A stretch of 6,167 nucleotides of DNA from assembly GCA_030150795.1 (NCBI GenBank), contig JASLFF010000267.1, forward strand, positions 1 through 6,167, in the 5' to 3' direction. Position numbers and translations under genes: made by a program. Below are positions 5,694 to 6,167 of this stretch, in pieces. The stretch's first letter is position 1; each line of letters begins with the position of its first letter. Source of the DNA: Terriglobales bacterium. Lineage in GTDB: Bacteria > Acidobacteriota > Terriglobia > Terriglobales > Gp1-AA117. The notes beneath the pieces are model-generated. The model saw nothing but the letters and a program-made list of their open reading frames with translations. It did no database searches and was not told the DNA's origin.

Positions 5694-5726
5694 AACATTT
5701 ACGAATTCCTTAGCCTCTCCTTACGT
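5683..5726 (+). promoter_or_regulatory. Four tandem 11-bp direct repeats: candidate KdpE operator
   Basis: The 44 bases split into AATCCTTATAA (5683), AACATTTACGA (5694), ATTCCTTAGCC (5705) and TCTCCTTACGT (5716). TTA is invariant at 5688, 5699, 5710 and 5721, and TCCTTA occurs in three of four units. An exact 11-bp period places all units on one helix face, as in operators of OmpR/PhoB-family regulators, which bind head-to-tail dimers. The array starts over the last three codons of kdpE and ends 50 bp before the start of the next gene. KdpE is the likely binder by position; this is an inference. I could not find a convincing -10 box downstream. Confidence 0.55.
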
Positions 5727-5736
5727 GCGATGGATT

Positions 5737-5751
5737 CAACTGCTGAAGTTG
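5737..5751 (+). other. Small stem-loop in the leader of the exported-protein gene
   Basis: CAACT-GCTGA-AGTTG gives a 5-bp stem with a 5-nt loop between the candidate operator and the ribosome binding site at 5763. Too weak to call a terminator, and no T-run follows. Confidence 0.25.
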
Positions 5752-5762
5752 CTTAAACGCAC

Positions 5763-5768
5763 AGGAGG
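5763..5768 (+). promoter_or_regulatory. Ribosome binding site of the exported-protein gene
   Basis: AGGAGG, a near-perfect Shine-Dalgarno sequence, lies eight bases before GTG 5777. It is the strongest such site in the window and supports the presence of a gene that continues past the window end. Confidence 0.65.
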
Positions 5769-5776
5769 GTTGATCT

Positions 5777-6167
5777 GTGGCGTTCTTCGTTAGTTCTACC
5801 ACGATCCGTTTCTTGGCTGTCATTTTCGGTGATTGTGCTCAAAGGTTGAAGCGAACACAATTCCAGAAGGATGTCGATAGCTTGAATCATCGGCAAGCCT
5901 GGTTCTCAGCCAGAGTGATATGTACTTTAACCACTTGCGCGGCATTAGTAACTGGAATGAGTTGTATTCCTGCAGGTGCTCAGACTGAAACACAACCTCA
6001 ACGATCAAAGTCTGATTCTTCAACTGCCTCTACGGCCGGCGCAGGATCCGGAGCGGCTTCGAACGTGGAGTTGCTTAGGGAACTGCAAGAGATGCGGGAC
6101 CGCATTGCAGCGCTTGAAGCACAGATCAAGGCACAGCAAGGCGCATCCGGAAAGACAGCGGATTCCG
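5777..6167 (+). CDS. Exported coiled-coil protein, N-terminal part (possible outer-membrane porin)
   Basis: I translated this by hand; the frame is open from GTG 5777 to the window end, 130 codons with no stop. About 35 residues (MAFFVSSTTIRFLAVIFG and on) precede a signal-peptide-like stretch: basic HRQAWFSAR, hydrophobic VICTLTTCAALVTGMSCI, then PAGAQ, a plausible cleavage site. A Ser/Thr/Ala/Gly-rich linker follows (residues about 76-96). A heptad coiled coil comes next, VELLRELQEMRDRIAALEAQ. Signal, linker and short coiled coil form the usual beginning of many porin-like outer-membrane proteins, but the barrel region is outside the window, so this is a guess. A TTG at 5882 (AGAAGG 5865-5870 upstream) would give a more normal signal peptide; the better ribosome binding site favours 5777. 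It is not kdpF, which codes a peptide of about 30 residues. It lies downstream of the candidate KdpE operator. Confidence 0.6.
   Translation, partial: MAFFVSSTTIRFLAVIFGDCAQRLKRTQFQKDVDSLNHRQAWFSARVICTLTTCAALVTGMSCIPAGAQTETQPQRSKSDSSTASTAGAGSGAASNVELLRELQEMRDRIAALEAQIKAQQGASGKTADS

Noticed and set aside
5694..5776. kdpF or another small peptide gene between kdpE and the exported-protein gene
   Set aside because: No start with a hydrophobic frame of about 30 codons; the strong ribosome binding site serves GTG 5777.
1..6167. Mobile elements, CRISPR array, or tRNA-associated attachment site
   Set aside because: No terminal inverted repeats with transposase, no regularly spaced long repeats, no integrase, and no repeated tRNA 3' end.

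Overview
The window reads as ordinary chromosomal DNA of moderate G+C from a Gram-negative soil-type bacterium. My best guess is Acidobacteriota. That rests on the style of the proteins (the IlvE sequence type, the DUF4337 and DUF421 neighbours, an exported coiled-coil protein beside kdp genes) and not on any marker gene, so it is an inference. There is no sign of phage, insertion sequence, CRISPR or plasmid functions.

Left part (1-2315, all on the minus strand, so transcribed leftward). In order of transcription: a tRNA-Arg(ACG) gene, the branched-chain amino acid aminotransferase gene ilvE with a long leader, a three-helix DUF421 membrane protein, and the first 88 codons of a DUF4337 membrane-anchored protein that leaves the window at position 1. 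The ilvE-DUF421-DUF4337 spacers (92 and 109 bp) contain no clear promoter or U-tract terminator, so they may be a loose operon. The region 1932-2238 has no convincing gene. It holds a probable ilvE promoter and several inverted repeats.

Right part (2340-6167) is a potassium-sensing cluster with an unusual layout. The sensor kinase KdpD is normally one protein of about 900 residues. Here it is coded by two complete genes pointing away from each other. The rightward gene (3866-4987) codes the cytoplasmic N-terminal half: KdpD P-loop domain plus Usp domain. It is followed one base later by the response regulator gene kdpE (4989-5693). The leftward gene (2356-3837) codes the other half: four membrane helices, a GAF-like region and the histidine kinase core. 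The two proteins together (373 + 493 residues) have about the length of one full KdpD, and the cut lies in the linker just before the first membrane helix. The two starts are about 28 bp apart, so each promoter must lie inside the other gene or its 5' end.

Directly after kdpE, starting over its last codons, lie four direct repeats with an exact 11-bp period (5683-5726, TTA invariant). This is the geometry expected for two dimers of an OmpR/PhoB-type regulator, and KdpE is the obvious candidate. The next gene (from 5777, open to the window end) has a strong ribosome binding site and codes a secreted protein: a signal-peptide-like stretch, a Ser/Thr/Ala-rich linker and a coiled coil. It resembles the beginning of an outer-membrane porin and is a plausible KdpE target. 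The K+ pump genes kdpFABC are not in the window.
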